Origin: Trichosphaerium sp. ATCC 40318
Lineage: Eukaryota > Discosea > Flabellinia > Trichosidae
Reading direction: 5' to 3'
NCBI GenBank assembly: GCA_038496445.1
Contig: JALMLS010000602.1
Location: 1-56,793, forward strand
Length of the DNA: 56,793 nucleotides
Shown: piece after piece, positions 22,209-32,867 of the stretch
Layout: the number at the start of each line of letters is the position of its first letter
Numbering within the stretch: position 1 is the first letter of the stretch
Position numbers and translations under genes: made by a program
Notes under the pieces: generated by a model
Told to the model about the DNA's origin: nothing
Seen by the model: the letters and a program-made list of their open reading frames with translations, nothing else
Database searches by the model: none

Positions 22209-23112
22209 GGCATGTAAGTGTGTACAAGTACAATCCTTTGTACATTTTATTTAATGACAATAAAAAATCTGTTCAAGATTTTTTTAAAATACTGCATTCT
22301 TCTTTTTAGTCGGTAGTGCGCCGTCAGTTACTAGATACTGAGTCCAAAAAATTTATGTAGGTTTTCTTCGCACAGTCAACCTATATGGTCGCCATTTTGT
22401 TGGAAATTTCTCAAGTCAACACGCAACGGAAGCAGTGTAATATCAAACTTGTTTGACACTTTACAAAGAAAAAAAACATTCAATACTTTGTATTAAAATA
22501 ATGAACTTGGCTCTCGCTACAACGCGTACGTCATTATAAACATACCGTATTGTTGAATTTACAACGGTTTTTCTTAAATAGTTGTTTTTTTATTCGCACT
22601 GGGCGCAAACGCTTTACAGTGCCCCAAACCTATGAGAAAATGTGATGTTAATAACATACAATTCTGCTGTCCTACAGAAACAGTATGCATCGCTGGAAAC
22701 ACTGGACAGTACTGCTGTGATACCAAAACACATAATGCTTGTCAACAAAAAGGTGAGGATCAAAAAAAAAACTACCTCAGTCAATAATAGACCCACCTTA
22801 GAATCTCATTATGGCGTTTGCTGTGGCAAAGAAGAAACGTGTTGTTTTGGAGCTGGTACATAATCAAACACGTTTTTTTTTTGACACGTGATTTAGGAGG
22901 CGGAACTTGTTGCCCGAAAGGATTTACTTGTTGTAATTCCATGTGCTGTAATGGATCATGTATTGAGGGTTTGTGCACGTCAACTACTGCAAAATAAAGT
23001 TCTTCTCAGTAGACAGTAATAGCGAAAGAAATGCCGTCTGTAAAACGCGTTGCGCGATCCAATAGAGAAATGTAATCAGAGTTCCAAATGTCGTTGCACC
23101 CGCGTAACACAT
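22022..23112 (+). repeat. Right arm of the ~1.1 kb inverted duplication
   Basis: Reverse complement of 11855-12946. It begins inside the MORN gene (near ATAAGCAATGG) and ends about 115 bases beyond the granulin stop. Because this arm lies within an intact MORN gene, it is probably the source and the left arm the copy. Confidence 0.85.
22501..22997 (+). CDS. Granulin-like Cys-rich secreted protein, copy B
   Basis: Same four-exon structure as copy A: ATG 22501, donor CGTACGTCAT, a second exon completing the signal peptide, then FCCP, YCCD, VCCG, TCCF, TCCP, TCCN and MCC pairs, with the stop at 22995. The third intron ends TGACACGTGATTTAG. It differs from copy A at scattered sites, for example a KPMRKC reading here against KLMKKC in copy A. 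Sits 293 bases downstream of the MORN gene in the same direction. Confidence 0.75.
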
Positions 23113-23552
23113 AACTAACTTGATATCAAGTTGCTTGTTGAAACGCATAGACTTTTTTTTCTGTCTGTACGTTTTATTTCAGTACAAAATATTTATTCTA
23201 CAGCAGCACCTAATGCTCGCTGACAACGTAAGATAAACCCTTTTCCTCATAATGCCTTTGGTACGTTTTGTGATGTCGATACGACGTTTCTCTCCCTGAA
23301 TTCAGAAATTTATATGATGTCCTCAGCAAATTGCTGTAACATGACGAGTCATAACGGAGACCTCGCTGGCGTTTTGCCTTTGAGATTCCTTGGTGACAAA
23401 TTGGCCTGAACCTTTAAAACCACCCTTACTATCATTTTTATTCAACTACGTAGTATTTAATACTGACATGCAAAAGGTAACGAGATGAACGAAGCAAGAA
23501 ATAACAAAGAAGTAGCGCAAAACACGCGTAAGCGCAGTGCAGAGCAATAACA
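23113..23552. other. Intergenic, no gene seen
   Basis: Beyond the end of the inverted arm. No exon or RNA gene supported. Confidence 0.5.
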
Positions 23553-24701
23553 ATGCCACGCAAAGACAAATACAGTCTCAAACGTTACTTGTAAGTATTT
23601 TCTTCGTTTTGCAAAACTTTTCGCTTTAAAAACCCCAGGAGAGTATTCAGCTGTGTTTCTTTAACGTGCAGTTGTCTATATGAGGCGCTCTTGACGTTTT
23701 GTCTTGAGACGCTTCATGCTGGGAACACCAACACGGATTAATCATCGCACGTCGCTGTCCTTCCAGACCCTTCAGTGTTTCATAATAATCCGACAGGCTT
23801 TATCTTTAGACCAATTTCTCACTCTTGCATCAGGTCCTCAACTCGACAACACGATGAGTCACGGCAATAATAAGACCGTGCAAAAAGGCCAAACTTTAGT
23901 CGCCTTCAAGGCTACCGGCAGACGAGTGACGGTGTAAACCCAGACTTAAAATTTAAACAATAAACTACTTTTCTATGATTTGTTTGAATGTATTTTACCA
24001 ATTGTACACTTTTATTGTGAGGATGTCTTCATGAGCGAGAAGCATGTAAATAAGAAGAAGATAGAGTTCAGGCTTGCCTTTCAACCGAATGGCACCACAG
24101 GGCCTGTATTTCCAAGTCAGTTGGCGCGTCGGCGATATGGTCCATCTTTACAGCGTGTACTAGAGAGTGAGGGGCTTGATAAGCCGTTAATGGCAAAACC
24201 GCTTCTAGCTCGCCCACAAGACCTCTCAATACACTTGCGTGATATGTAGGGGGTTTATTAACGCGTTAAATACTAATACTGGTCACAGTAGCCCACAACC
24301 TTCTGATTCTCCATCAAAACTCGCTGTTGTCTCATCGAAGCCGACCATATCAACCCAATGGCCACAAATACGCTATTTAATTGAACAACAGCACGATTTG
24401 CCTTTCTGGCAGTTACTTTTCAGTCAATTAGCTATTATTATGCGTAATTTTAAAGGGTCAGATCCAGGAGTACTGGTGAAAGTAGTACGTGTCATTTATC
24501 AATGTGTCAAACGTCATTTTGTGAAATTAAAAACTCATTGAACTTCAGGTAAACAAAATCAGCACTGAAGCGGGTTTAATGGCTCTACCACCTCATGATT
24601 TTGATGCTATCCTTTATGTACTAGTAAATCAAGACTTGGGTAAGCATGGACTAGCTGCTGTAGCGGAACTGAAGCTACAAAAAATAGAAGGAAGGAATTG
24701 A
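23553..24701 (+). CDS. Multi-exon gene of unknown function
   Basis: ATG 23553 (MPRKDKYSLKRY) with donor GTAAGTATT. Later exons read GPQLDNTMSHGNNK, QTLVAFKATGRR, KKIEFRLAFQPNGTTGPVFP, RRRYGPSLQRVLESEGLDKP, then PQIRYLIEQQHDLPFWQLLF, VLVKVVRVIYQCVKRHF and GLMALPPHDFDAILYVLVNQ. The reading ends EGRN and a stop at 24701. The second half is helical with aromatic residues. I do not recognise the family. One intron (GTGAAATT...CTTCAG, about 28 nt) seems too short, so that join is uncertain. Tail-to-tail with the TPR-like gene at 24766. Confidence 0.45.
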
Positions 24702-24765
24702 AATAAGTTGTCTTTTTTTTTTTTGACATTTCGGACATTGTGTTGACAAACACCTTTTGTGCTAT

Positions 24766-25237
24766 CTACTGTAACGCTTTGCATTCTTGCAAGCCACTGC
24801 GTGCCTCTGCTAGACCACCATTCTTTATTGCAGACTATAGACGCGTTAATGAGACTAGCTAGCGCAAAATAAACATACTTCGTAAAAATCAATTGCAAGT
24901 GTTATCTGCTCTGAAGCGTCAGGGTTACCGTTCTTTTTGTAGAGTTTTCCGCGTTCTAGGTGTACATGTCCTAAAGCGGTTGTTAATGGCAATAACGGTG
25001 TTATGGAGTTTGTTTTCGCGTACCCCACAACAAGAATACGCGAGCGTTGCTAGGATCAGCCATCATAACGTCTAACCGAATTGTAAGGTAAAAAAAAGAC
25101 TACAAGCATGCTCTTTAACCTTGTACTGCGTTGTCTGCCTTATCTAACAGCTTTAAAGTAGCAGTGGGTCCCAAAGCGCTTTTCGCCTGCCTTAAAAAGC
25201 TCTCTGCGTCAGTGAGAGTCCAGCTAACTTGCGACAT
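24766..25237 (-). CDS. Small TPR-like protein
   Basis: A spliced gene with no long single frame. The start at 25237 gives MSQVSWTLTDAESFLRQAKS, ALGPTATLKLLDKADNAVQ, then an intron. Exon 2 reads DVMMADPSNARVFLLWGHVH after an internal GTACGCG intron; next LERGKLYKKNGNPDASEQIT and LAIDFYE. The last exon reads SAIKNGGLAEARSGLQECKA and ends with LQ and a TAG stop at 24766. Phases are consistent for the first two joins. Helix pairs with A/G/Y spacing resemble tetratricopeptide repeats, which act as protein-binding scaffolds. Divergent from the UBE2Q-like gene, with 85 bases between the two starts. Confidence 0.55.
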
Positions 25238-25322
25238 TGTAGTGTACTGTCGGTTTAAATACGTTCAAAAAAGTCTCCTTGTTTCGCGTTTCATTGTATT
25301 TTTGGTGTAACGTCTTTACAAC

Positions 25323-26974
25323 ATGTCTAGCAAGAAGGATAAAAAGGATAAATCAAAGAAGAAAAAGGACAAGAGTAAAACTGACAAAAAGAAAAAAGCC
25401 AAAGGTTCAAAAAAGACGTATGCGGGCCATGACTCTGCCTCCAGTGCAATGCACGCCGAATATGATGCGTGGATACAAGGCGACATTGAAACAGCTAACT
25501 GTGGTACGACAAAAACAGATCTTCTTTAAACGCTTCGACCGTTGAACCAACACTACGTTCAGAATGGGAAAAAGTAGAGCTTGAAGACAGCATGGTTTAT
25601 TTTTCGTATGGTGGCTCAGACGAGTTTACAATAACCTATCCTTCTGAATACCCTAACACAGATGAACGTTTCGTACGTAAAACGGATTTTACAGTGAATA
25701 AAAACAAATGGTTGAATCTAATTAAATTAGTTCGTTTACAGTGAAGCAGATACCATGGAAGATTGGTGTACTGTAGTGATGGAGTATTGTGACAAGGTAC
25801 GCCCTTTTTAGTTTGTAAAAGCATTTTTCGTGTACTAACACAGTGCAGCCAAGCAAAACTAAACCACCAATATCCGTAGGAGACTTGTTAACGTTTGCTG
25901 CTGAAAAATATTTGGGTAAAAACCTCAACCTTGCCTTACAACTCTTAACGTTGTACTAGAACTTTCCCCAGATGACATGTCTCAAGATGATGACGCAGGT
26001 GGCTTCGAAGATGCTTATGTAGACGAATACGACGAATTCGACATGGGCTTTGAAGCTTCGGAACCAGCACCAAAGAAGAAGAAAGAAAAGACAGTACAAA
26101 TTGATGAGTCTAGGTTTCTTCAAATGGGCTCAATGTCAGCTACTTTGCGTATTCTACAAGATTTACGTAATATCAAACGAACAGATTCAAAGGCAATTGT
26201 ACGTGTGGACTTTTGTTGGGTTGTTCGGTGAATCCATGTTTTGTTAATTTTTTTTTTTGTAGGGCTTTGACGCAAATCCTGCTATGGTTCAAGCAAAAGG
26301 AAAGGAAAACTTGTATCAGTGGAACATCAAACTATATTTTGATGCCGACACAACAATCGGCAAGGATTTACAGAGCTACAAGGCTAAAAGCGGCAAGGTA
26401 CTAACTATTCGTTTTTTTTCCAAATGTTTTATTATTTTTTTTCAATGACAGCTAAAGTGTTTACGTTCGCTTTTAGGACTACGTTGAATTGGAAATGCGA
26501 TTCAGTAAGGACTACCCTCATACACCTCCGTTTGTGCGTGTAGTACGTCCTCGTTTCCAGTTTAGAACAGGTCATGTTACTGTTGGTGGTTCTATTTGTA
26601 TGGAGTTGTTAACATTAAGTGGATGGCAACCAAGTACGTGTATACTTTGAGAGGTGGCGTTTTTGACTTTGTACAAAGCGAATGATATTGAGAGTATTGT
26701 TATTCAAATAAGAGCCGAAATGTCTGGTGGTAATGCGCGATTAGATGGTTCTAGAGGTGGCGAGTATTCGGAACATGAGGCTTGGGTATACCATGAAACC
26801 GTCGTATTGGTGGTTAATTAATTGTGTTTGTTAGGATGCCTTTAGAAGAGCAGCTAGAACGCATGGTTGGAATATTAAATCCTTGGGACCTGACATGTAT
26901 GTTTTTTTTTTTTGATTTAATTTTGTTTCCGTTTCTTACATTACTATTTTCTTAGGTTCCCAAAGATTGTTTAA
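25323..26974 (+). CDS. UBE2Q-like ubiquitin-conjugating enzyme
   Basis: ATG 25323 starts a Lys-rich head (MSSKKDKKDKSKKKKDKSK). An RWD-like region follows (EWEKVELEDSMVYFSYGG, FTITYPSEYPNTDERF), then an acidic linker (DEYDEFDMGFEASEP) and the E2 core: GSMSATLRILQDLRNI, NLYQWNIKLYFDADT, YVELEMRFSKDYPHTPPFV, RVVRPRFQFRTGHVTVGGSI, CMELLTLSGWQP. The C-terminus gives RRAARTHGWNIKSLGPDMFP. HTPPFVRVVRP...GGSICMELL with the catalytic cysteine after GGSI is diagnostic of the UBE2Q subfamily, which accepts ubiquitin from E1 by thioester. The last codons are split by a GTATG intron and the stop is at 26972. Introns mostly begin GTAC. Confidence 0.85.
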
Positions 26975-27245
26975 AAAGATAGTTTATGCTATTGTACAAG
27001 TGGAATTTGATGTCAAGTGTTGAGAATATTTTGTTGTTACTGCAAGTGAATAAATTAACGTGTCCTAATGCAGGCAGTTTGACAATATACACCGAGTCAT
27101 TTGAGAGGTTATGAGGCACCTATAGTTAATCTTGCTGAGTCACAGCTGACTAATTTTTTAACGTAAAGTGAGTTTTAAGTGAAGTTCATCTTAGTCTTCA
27201 TTATTGTCGTCTTAGTCAGTTACTGCAAGAATCAACGGTTAGGGA

Positions 27246-30123
27246 ATGAAGTACATAGTGCCGATACTACTTGTATTGGGTGTTTGCATCTATTCAGTGG
27301 TCACTGTGAAAGATTCTGAAAACTATCTGTACCAGTGCCTGTGTGAGGTACGTTAATATATCTAGCGAGTACCTAGCGTAGCTGTCACTCACAATACAAC
27401 AGTTTTTTACGGAGGGAGCCGTAAAACCGCCGACGGGCGTAGTTGATGACTGTTGTTGTGACGTAGCAACAGTTGAACAGTACAACGCAAAAATACGACC
27501 AATTCTCGATAAACTCGTTAATACTACGTTCTTTCGTTATTACAAGGTACGAAATCGCTCCGGATAATATTTACCGTGGGAGTAGGTGAATTTATGGCGA
27601 GATTGTACATACTTCCCAAACGATGGTCAATGTGCAATGCCATCGTGCGCTGTTGATGAATGTGACCCAGTACGTCATTTTGTACCGATTTGGCACAAGG
27701 TTTTAATGTGCCACGTAAAACAAGTGCTACTCAGCGCATATTCCTCATTTTACACTTACTCAGCATTTGTACTGATAAAAATTCATAAATCTTACTCTAC
27801 AAAACACAGATTCAATTCGAAAAAGAATGTGGTCCTTGGACGGATACTTCAGATACAACACCTCATCTTAGTAAGCTAGATATGTTCGTATCTGAAAAAG
27901 CTACGGCATCTCTTGATGAGGGCACTTGGACTTGTACTCTTGACGAAGCAATGCAAAGTGCCAACAAAGGTAAACTTGCCGTTTTTGTTTTATGTCTAAT
28001 TCAAATAAGCCGAAGAATTATCGATTGTTGATTTGGTTGCAAACCCGGAGAGGTACACAGGTATGCAATATAAATAAGATAGTGTATAGAGCCTAGTATC
28101 GTATGAGAATGATTGTTTGTTAGGGTACAAGGGAGAGGCAGCAAATAGAATTTGGAGAGCAATTTATGATGAGAATTGCTTTGCAGATGGTCCTCTTGAT
28201 GTTCAGAGCACGTGTAAGGAGAAACGTATGGTTTTCAGATTAGTTTCGGGGTTACATACATCTGTGAGCACACATCTATCATACAAATACCTACTAGATG
28301 AAAAAAGTGATACCTGGGTACGCACACAATTTTTTTATTGTTACAAATTTTGTTCTCCTCTTAAAGTTTTATCGTTATCTTCGTTGTACGACCACAACGC
28401 CTGGTAACCTGAGAATTTTTATCCTATGTCCGGCTTTATATACTCCCATTTGTATTAAGACCTCATGTGTCAAATCATCGAGCATGTCAAGCTCTATTTC
28501 GTGCTCCCTATAATTTTTTAACAAACCCAGAAATCAAAAATAGTATTTTCGGAAACTCTTCATACTCGAATATTGCTGCGTAGTAAATTGCTGCATCTTG
28601 AGGTATGCCAACATGTGCGAGTATCTCTTGCCACGAACGTTCAACAAATTCCTATACCAAGGTCAATTAAAAACTAGAACCTACAAAGTGGCCGAACCAT
28701 TCTTGATACTTTGGCGTTCCCTGTGGATGAACGCAATTGAGTCCTTTCATCAGCACTTCTTGAACGTGTGTGTGTCGGTTCCTTAGTCTTGAAAGGGCGT
28801 GTAGGTTGCCTAGCGTGGCGTCTATACGGCTTTGGGCTAACCTCTGGTGAAGAGAGTTCAATCTTTGGGCTTCCTGGTTGAAGTGCCGAAAAGGACGAAA
28901 GTTCTATCGTGTGTCTTTTTGATGACTTTAATTGCTTTCTATTTTTTGATGGTGATGCTCCACTTGATTTACTACCTTTAATTTTACATATTAAGCATAG
29001 TTTTTAAGACTACGGGCAATTTGAATAGTAAATTTCAGTTATTTTTTGATTAAACTTAAAATTGCGGTAAAACACTTTCCATTGCATTGGTAGCGTTGAG
29101 ATTAACAAAAAAATATGATTTTTGCCCTTAGTTTTGTATTTTCGGTCTCTCGGGCCACTAATTTAACGGATTGAGATGTACCATTGCTTTTGGCTCTTTG
29201 ACCCTCACCTTGAGTTGCTTCTTTCTCCATAAAACGTTTGTCTAAAATAAATCACGTGTTATCTTACATCGGTCAATATTTTTAGTTTTTTTTTCATGTG
29301 AAAAAGTCGGCCTAACTTTTTTCCTCTTTAGGGTCCTAATGTACCATTATGGCGTAGGATGGTAGCCAATGACCCAGACCGTATTAAAAACTTGTACTTT
29401 GTGTACATGTTAACATTAAGAGCAATGACAAAATTGATGCCTGTGTTGTCTTCGTACAACTACAACATAAAGCAAAACCAAGAAAATATTAAGATAAAGA
29501 ACCTGATGAATAAACTGCAAAAGGTTGTTTTTGCTTGCCCTCAAACCTTTGATGAATCAGGCTTATTCAAGGTACAATAGACATACAATAATGTATTTTA
29601 ATCATAGTTTCTAGGGTAAAGGTGGTCAAGAACTAAAGCAGCAGTTTAAAAGCACTTTCTTGAATATTTCGTCTATTCTTGATTGTATTGGCTGCGAAAA
29701 GTGTAAACTATGGGGCAAGTTGCAGGCACGCACAAACCAATCAAAGACAATAACTCATTTTAATGATATTCTGTAGATCAATGGTTTAGGAACAGCAATT
29801 AGAGGTGTATTTGAGACAGAAGAACAAGGACATGTTGATTTACGTAGAACTGAAATAGTCGCTCTAGTTAACGTGTTCAATCAACTTTCTCATTCATTGG
29901 AGGCAACCAAACACATGATAGAACTAGAAAGGTACCAAATGGTACAATGGGTACGTACACTATTTATAAATATTAATCACGTGATAAGCCCAACATTGAC
30001 ATGCTTATTGATTTTTTTCAGGGATCAATGCAGACATTAAAATTAGTTGGTATATTTTTTCTATCCCCGACGTTTATCTTGGTGTTGTATGCCATATGCA
30101 ATTTTTGCTGTGGAAGGAAGTAA
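27246..30123 (+). CDS. ERO1: ER oxidoreductin-1 (ERO1)
   Basis: ATG 27246 opens a signal peptide (MKYIVPILLVLGVCIYSVVT). The ERO1 order follows: LYQCLCE, VVDDCCCDVATVEQYNAKIR, FFRYYK, VNLWRDCTYFPNDGQCAMPS CAV with the CxxxxC electron-transfer cysteines, then WTDTSDTTPHLSKLDMF, GEAANRIWRAIYDENCF, LVSGLHTSVSTHLSYKYL, PDRIKNLYFVYMLTLRAM, DCIGCEKCKLWGKLQ with the active CxxCxxC, and INGLGTAIRGVF. The C-terminus carries a hydrophobic segment (VGIFFLSPTFILVLYAICNF) that would anchor it in the ER membrane, as in yeast. It oxidises PDI using FAD and O2. One intron (about 28318-29331) is ~1 kb, against 50-90 nt for the rest, and holds an antisense gene. Confidence 0.93.
28375..29230 (-). CDS. SAM-domain gene nested antisense in an ERO1 intron
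   Basis: The minus strand of the long ERO1 intron has three exons that join in phase: 28903-28685 (NFRPFRHFNQEAQRLNSLHQ ... QEWFGHF), 28651-28566 and 28507-28375. The introns begin GTAGGTTC and GTATGAAG. The last two exons code a sterile alpha motif: EFVERSWQEILAHVGIPQDA, IELDMLDDLTHEVLIQMGVY, KAGHRIKILRLPG. The W..IL..VGI...L..LT.E.L..MG..K.GHR.KIL pattern is the SAM fold, a protein-protein (sometimes RNA) binding module. The stop is at 28375. The 5' exon is unsure; an ATG at about 29230 (MEKEATQGEGQRAKSNG) is a candidate. Confidence 0.65.
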
Positions 30124-30705
30124 ATTATATGAAAATAAAAATTATTTGTACATTCAGTCTTGAACGGCTTCAGTTTTTTTACAACGCACAATAAACTGCT
30201 AGATTTCACTTATTTTTCTTGTCTTCTTGAACCCTTGTCTCAACAATTAACCGACATTATAGAGCTAGCGCTGCATCTGGTTCAAAAACAACATAAATGG
30301 CAATCAAGTGAACACACAGGTAGCCAACGAACATACCCGTTGCAGAATACATTGATATACAAGTAAATTAACACTTCGAGTACTACCTCCGAACTATACA
30401 AAGGTACTCCACTTCAACCCATATTTAGAAGCAATAACATACATTGTGGGCTCTTCTAGCGTAGTCAAGCGTCTTTAAATATTGTTCAGTAGCACCACCG
30501 AATTAAAACATGTTTTTCAAGGAAAAGACACGTTAGCAACGATCAACTTGCTTCTTGTGAACCACATTCTCACTTCAAACAAAATGTTTCGTACACAACT
30601 ACAACATTATGTTTTGGCGTAGCAATACGCTAGACTTCCTTATATTTGATGTGCCTTATCAAGTTGTACGTTAAGTTTGCTTTCAGAATTCTTTGCCACT
30701 CAAAG
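30124..30705. other. Intergenic, no gene seen
   Basis: Between the ERO1 stop and the F-box/WD40 start. No exon or RNA gene supported. Confidence 0.5.
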
Positions 30706-32801
30706 ATGGAGCTAAATGACGTCCCAAATGAACTGTTAGAGTTGTTGATGATCTACTTACCACTCAAAGACCTATTAGCAGCAGGAATAAAACTATTACG
30801 GCCGATTTAAGCTGACTTTTTTATAGGTCTAGTTTCTAAGCGTTTTTGTGCGGCAGGACGCGCTAATTGGGTGTGGAAGTACCAATACCGCCGTCTACAG
30901 GTTTATCAACATAAATTTAATTAAATCAATTCGGCTAATGCAATTGTAGGGTTCTTGGGCTCCGGCTATAACCCCTAGTCACTATGGAGGTATTGAATAT
31001 CATCAAACGAGTAACAGCCTGTCACTAGAAAAAATGTCGTCAGTGCATTATTTATCTCAGTGTATGGCACTTCAAACAGTTTATAACAATATGTCAAATG
31101 GTACAAAAAAAAAAAACAAACAAAAAAGTCAACTGAAGAAAGTTCAACGTTTTTCCATTTTCTGACTTTACTACGTGTCACGTGACACAAATTTAAGTGC
31201 ATTTGACTGTGCACAGTCAGTGAGATAGTCACCTTTTTACTCCTCTCTGATTCTACAAGTAGAAAAACATGTGTTACCGCTGCTGTTTACTGATAAATTA
31301 ATACATATGTTTAGGTAATATTCAGACTCAAATACATGATATGAATTCCGTTGCTGTTGCCAACAGTTGGGAAGATTGTCTAGGTGTGCTCTAGTAAAGA
31401 TACTTTGTATTGATTATACTAACAGCATCTTCTTTTTTTGTAGTTATTGGTACTGTGAGTGGAGAAGTGCATATTTGGGATGGCTCAAAAAAACAATTTG
31501 CTACTGGTGACGAACCTTACCAAATACATAGTATGCTGTGCCAAAGCTTTGTTGATAACTCATATCTATAGAGAGTTATATATTTTGGATTGAGATTAGA
31601 GGTGACACGTGTGTTTCTATTTCAGCTGACAGAACACAAGCATGTACGATGATGGATTTTTATTGGATTTTTTTTTTCACTGATAGCTGTGTTTAGTGTT
31701 CACAATAAAGAGGGAAAATGGTGTTCCTACTATAAAGGTTATATCATCCCAATCAACTGAGACTGTTGCATGGGGATGTGATATCAGTTTTGAACATAAC
31801 ATTTATGTAACTGCAGGAAGTAAGCTTCTATCAGGTCTTCAGCGTAAAATAGTTTGTTAACTTGTTTTAGATGCTGGCAAGGTAACAACTTGGGACTTGA
31901 AAACTGGAGAAAAGTTAGAAACAGTTGATATTAATCAAACGATTTTAGATGTGACATTTGTTGGTACAGTGCAATGTTTCATTTTTTATTTGAAAAATAC
32001 AAATTGATTTTACTTTTGTAGGCAATTACTGTGCCTGTGCCGGTGGTGGTAAGGGAGCTATTCAAATACTTTCTTTACCTTCACTTGAAGAAATACAAAC
32101 TCTGTATGTGAGCCCAGAGACTGTATTTTCTATTTGTAACGTAGGTCATTTTCTGTTCACTTGTGATTACAAAGTAAGATATTTACCCTCTTTATTATCT
32201 TCTTATATTTTGTTCTTTAGACTGTTACTATGTGGGATGTAAGAACAATGAATGAAGTGTTCAAACATAGTTATACATATAGTTTTGATAGGCTACAGCC
32301 AATCAGCGAGATGTGTGTATATAACAATAAGTTAATCGTTGGTAAGACCGTGACATGGAAGAAAAAAGTCTCCAATCAATATCGACTTAATGTGAAATTT
32401 TTAGGTGTTCTAGGATACGGTGCAGATAAAAAGTCTGTTAGTTTACATATTTACGATATTGCCGATATAATCGCTACTCAGGTTTGCACATTTGTTTTAT
32501 AACTTAATACCACGTGTTTTTTCTTTCTTTCTAAGTTTTTTTTTCTTTCAGAATGTTGAGTATAAAGTCATTGATGTACATGGTGCCTCACATGATATTG
32601 TAAAGATAAAAAGTATTTCCATGGTACCAAATAGGGGTAAGCTGTTTTAATTTATATATATCTCAGTGTGTTCACTTACAACTCTTAGATGTTCTGTACG
32701 TTGCACACCAACATGGATTTATTCAAGTTCAATTCTGCAAACAACAAAAAGTTGTGTTAAGTTTTTTCCGCAAATTGTTTGGCGTTGGTTCACGAAAGTA
32801 A
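30706..32801 (+). CDS. F-box and WD40-repeat protein
   Basis: ATG 30706 starts directly with an F-box (MELNDVPNELLELLMIYLPL, then LVSKRFCAAGRANWVWKYQY after an intron). The rest forms a WD40 propeller in pieces: IGTVSGEVHIWDGSK, VAWGCDISFEHNIYVTAG, NAGKVTTWDLKTGEKLETV, CACAGGGKGAIQILSLPSL, HFLFTCDYKTVTMWDVRT, SLHIYDIADII and VLYVAHQHGFIQVQF, with the stop at 32799. FBXW proteins bind Skp1 through the F-box and phosphorylated substrates through the propeller. Introns are short. Blade limits are approximate and the substrate is unknown. Confidence 0.8.
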
Positions 32802-32867
32802 ACAAAACCTCAACCAATAAAACGTCAACCATGGTATTGTGGTATGTGTAGGTAGTATTTTCCTCGC

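Noticed and set aside
21898-22254. Open frame ending SALLIVVIVQPAKACKC, also at 12714-12950
   Set aside because: Overlaps the MORN gene in another frame. It appears twice only because the DNA is duplicated.
28667-28861. Minus-strand frame starting MNSLHQRLAQ as a stand-alone gene
   Set aside because: It is an internal part of a spliced exon (28903-28685) of the nested SAM-domain gene; the methionine codon is TTG, not ATG.
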